The position numbers were made by a program, and so were the translations under genes. A stretch of DNA of 64,000 nucleotides from contig JAUVVG010000023.1 of assembly GCA_030604735.1 (NCBI GenBank), positions 1-64,000 on the forward strand. The letters run 5' to 3'. Of this stretch, positions 62,895-64,000 are shown piece after piece. The stretch is from Azoarcus sp. (GTDB taxonomy: Bacteria; Pseudomonadota; Gammaproteobacteria; Burkholderiales; Rhodocyclaceae). Each line of letters begins with the position of its first letter. Position 1 is the stretch's first letter. The notes under the pieces are model-generated. The model was given only the letters and a program-made list of their open reading frames with translations, was not told the origin of the DNA and did no database searches.

Positions 62895-63514
62895 CACGCC
62901 TTGCGCTCCAATCCGAGGAGATAGACTTCGGGGCTGCGATCGCGCGAAGCCTTGGGCTTACGCACCTGCAGCGACCGGAATTGCTTCGCCGCCTCGGCGC
63001 GAAACTCCATGAAACCCGGCCCCTGGAACACTTTGACCAGGAAGCTGCCACCCGGCCTGAGGTGACGCACGGCAAAGTCCAGCGCCAGTTCGGCCAGATG
63101 CACCGACTTGGCCTGATCGACCAGCTCGATGCCGGACATGTTCGGGGCCATGTCGGACAAAACCACGTCCACCCGGCTGCCGGCCAAGCGCGCCTCCAGT
63201 GTCTCGAGCACCGCGTCTTCTAGGAAATCCCCCTGGATGAACTCCATGCCGGGGATGGGCTCGACCGGCAGCAGGTCGAGTGCGAACACCCGCCCCTTCG
63301 CGCCACAACGCTTGACCGCGACCTGGCACCACGAGCCGGGTGCGGCGCCAAGATCGACCACGGTCATGCCCGGGCGGAGCAAATGATCCTTGTCGTCGAT
63401 CTCAGTGAGCTTGTACGCGGCCCGGGAACGATAGCCCTCCGCCTTCGCGCGTTGCACATAGGCATCGTTGACATGCTCCATCATCCAAGCTTTGCTGGTT
63501 CTGGTACGCTTCAT
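62894..63514 (-). CDS. rlmE: 23S rRNA (uridine-2'-O) methyltransferase RlmE
   Basis: The 206-residue enzyme (FtsJ) methylates U2552 of 23S rRNA. Landmarks are [19 protein letters not shown], the SAM loop [25 protein letters not shown] and FLVKVFQG, giving the K-D-K-E catalytic set. It diverges from yhbY, the standard arrangement in proteobacteria, with 39 bases between starts. Confidence 0.95.
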   Translation of the reverse strand: MKRTRTSKAWMMEHVNDAYVQRAKAEGYRSRAAYKLTEIDDKDHLLRPGMTVVDLGAAPGSWCQVAVKRCGAKGRVFALDLLPVEPIPGMEFIQGDFLEDAVLETLEARLAGSRVDVVLSDMAPNMSGIELVDQAKSVHLAELALDFAVRHLRPGGSFLVKVFQGPGFMEFRAEAAKQFRSLQVRKPKASRDRSPEVYLLGLERKA

Positions 63515-63553
63515 CGGAGTAGAATCCGTTCCCCGAAAGGTTGAGAAAAATCA

Positions 63554-64000
63554 ATGTCTGAGCTTACACCGGCACAACGCCGCGCGCTGCGCGCGAGTGC
63601 CCACCACCTGAACCCGGTCGTCAGTATCGCCGACAATGGCCTGACCCCCGCAGTGCTCGCCGAAATCGAACGTTCGCTGCAAGCCCACGAACTCATCAAG
63701 ATCAAGGTGCACGGTGCGGAACGCGATCAACGCGAGGAACTGCTCAAGCAGGTCTGCGCAGCGGTCCAAGCCCAGCCGGTGCAACACATCGGCACGATTC
63801 TGGTGATCTGGCGACTGCGTCGTGAAGAGGACGCGTCCGCCGGCGCCGGAAAATCCGAAAAATCGATGGTGGAAAAACGGGCGTCGAAAGCCAAATCGGC
63901 GCGCGCATTCTCGGCCACGGCCCGGCGCGCCGCCCTTGCCCAGACCGCTGCGACCAAACGGCGTCAGGCCAGTCGTGCCCCGTCGCGCTCGGCAGCGGGC
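63554..64000 (+). CDS. yhbY: YhbY/CRS1-YhbY RNA-binding protein, 3' end cut by window edge
   Basis: The visible 149 residues open with the CRM fold: LTPAQRRALRASAHHLNPVV, SIADNGLTPAVLAEIERSL, ELIKIKVHGAERDQREELL and HIGTILVIWR. YhbY associates with pre-50S ribosomal subunits. Normal YhbY is about 97 residues; here a basic, Ala/Lys/Arg-rich tail follows from about residue 100 to the window end. It is divergent from rlmE. Confidence 0.93.
   Translation, partial: MSELTPAQRRALRASAHHLNPVVSIADNGLTPAVLAEIERSLQAHELIKIKVHGAERDQREELLKQVCAAVQAQPVQHIGTILVIWRLRREEDASAGAGKSEKSMVEKRASKAKSARAFSATARRAALAQTAATKRRQASRAPSRSAAG

Noticed and set aside
1-64000. CRISPR arrays, prophage or intact insertion sequences
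   Set aside because: No regularly spaced repeats, phage structural genes or full transposase with inverted repeats were seen anywhere in the window.

Overview
The window is a dense 64 kb stretch of GC-rich (about 60-65%) proteobacterial DNA. The core block at its right end runs yhbY (divergent), rlmE, ftsH, folP, glmM, pstSCAB. That order, plus the unusually long PstC (767 aa) and PstA (550 aa), points to a gammaproteobacterium, perhaps near Chromatiales/Ectothiorhodospirales. The genus cannot be told from sequence alone. The gene content suggests an arsenic-oxidising chemolithotroph with carbon-fixation genes and some organotrophic ability.

Layout. 1-2.2 kb: a NuoE/NuoF-like fused diaphorase subunit (formate dehydrogenase or hydrogenase type), followed by an overlapping antitoxin-like gene cut by the window edge; a decayed transposase tail lies behind it. 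2.4-5.6 kb: two divergent orphan sensor kinases, one with an N-terminal hemerythrin domain and one with a periplasmic CxxCH heme motif. 5.7-8.7 kb: arsenic detoxification genes arsC, acr3, arsR and divergent arsH, with a 16-nt palindromic operator. 8.8-12 kb: a metallo-beta-lactamase-fold protein, a periplasmic rhodanese, a mini-thioredoxin and an ArsP-type permease. 12.3-18.4 kb: form I RuBisCO operon cbbLSQO with divergent cbbR. 19.2-21.3 kb: a second LysR regulator facing what remains of a second Calvin-cycle operon, namely an in-frame cbbF/cbbP chimera and a doubly deleted cbbT. 21.5-23.8 kb: a PII-like protein and a CPA1 cation/proton antiporter. 23.8-24.1 kb: toxin-antitoxin debris. 24.1-29.4 kb: putA and putP. 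29.6-33.2 kb: an MFS transporter, an internally duplicated unknown protein, and an arsR/CSCG-permease pair. 33.3-44.5 kb: a complete arx cluster, with arxB'ABCD plus a SlyD-like isomerase on the minus strand and arxXSR on the plus strand. 44.6-52.3 kb: FKBP, Sel1-repeat protein and pstSCAB. 52.4-64 kb: glmM, folP, ftsH, then a MoxR/VWA/DUF364/DsbA block inserted before rlmE and yhbY.

How it fits together. ArxA-ArxB-ArxC would oxidise arsenite at the outer face of the membrane and pass electrons to the quinone pool; ArxD matures ArxA. ArxX, ArxS and ArxR would sense arsenite and switch on arxB'ABCD through a sigma-54 promoter, for which a near-perfect -24/-12 element and an upstream 22-nt palindrome are visible. 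ArsC, Acr3, ArsH and the CSCG permeases handle cytoplasmic arsenic, and the high-affinity Pst system would supply phosphate when arsenate competes. RuBisCO and its CbbQO activase are intact. The phosphoribulokinase, fructose-bisphosphatase and transketolase genes present here are broken, so autotrophy depends on intact copies outside the window.

The most noteworthy observations are the arx cluster with its apparently leaderless sigma-54 promoter and palindromic enhancer, and the in-frame chimeric Calvin-cycle remnant.
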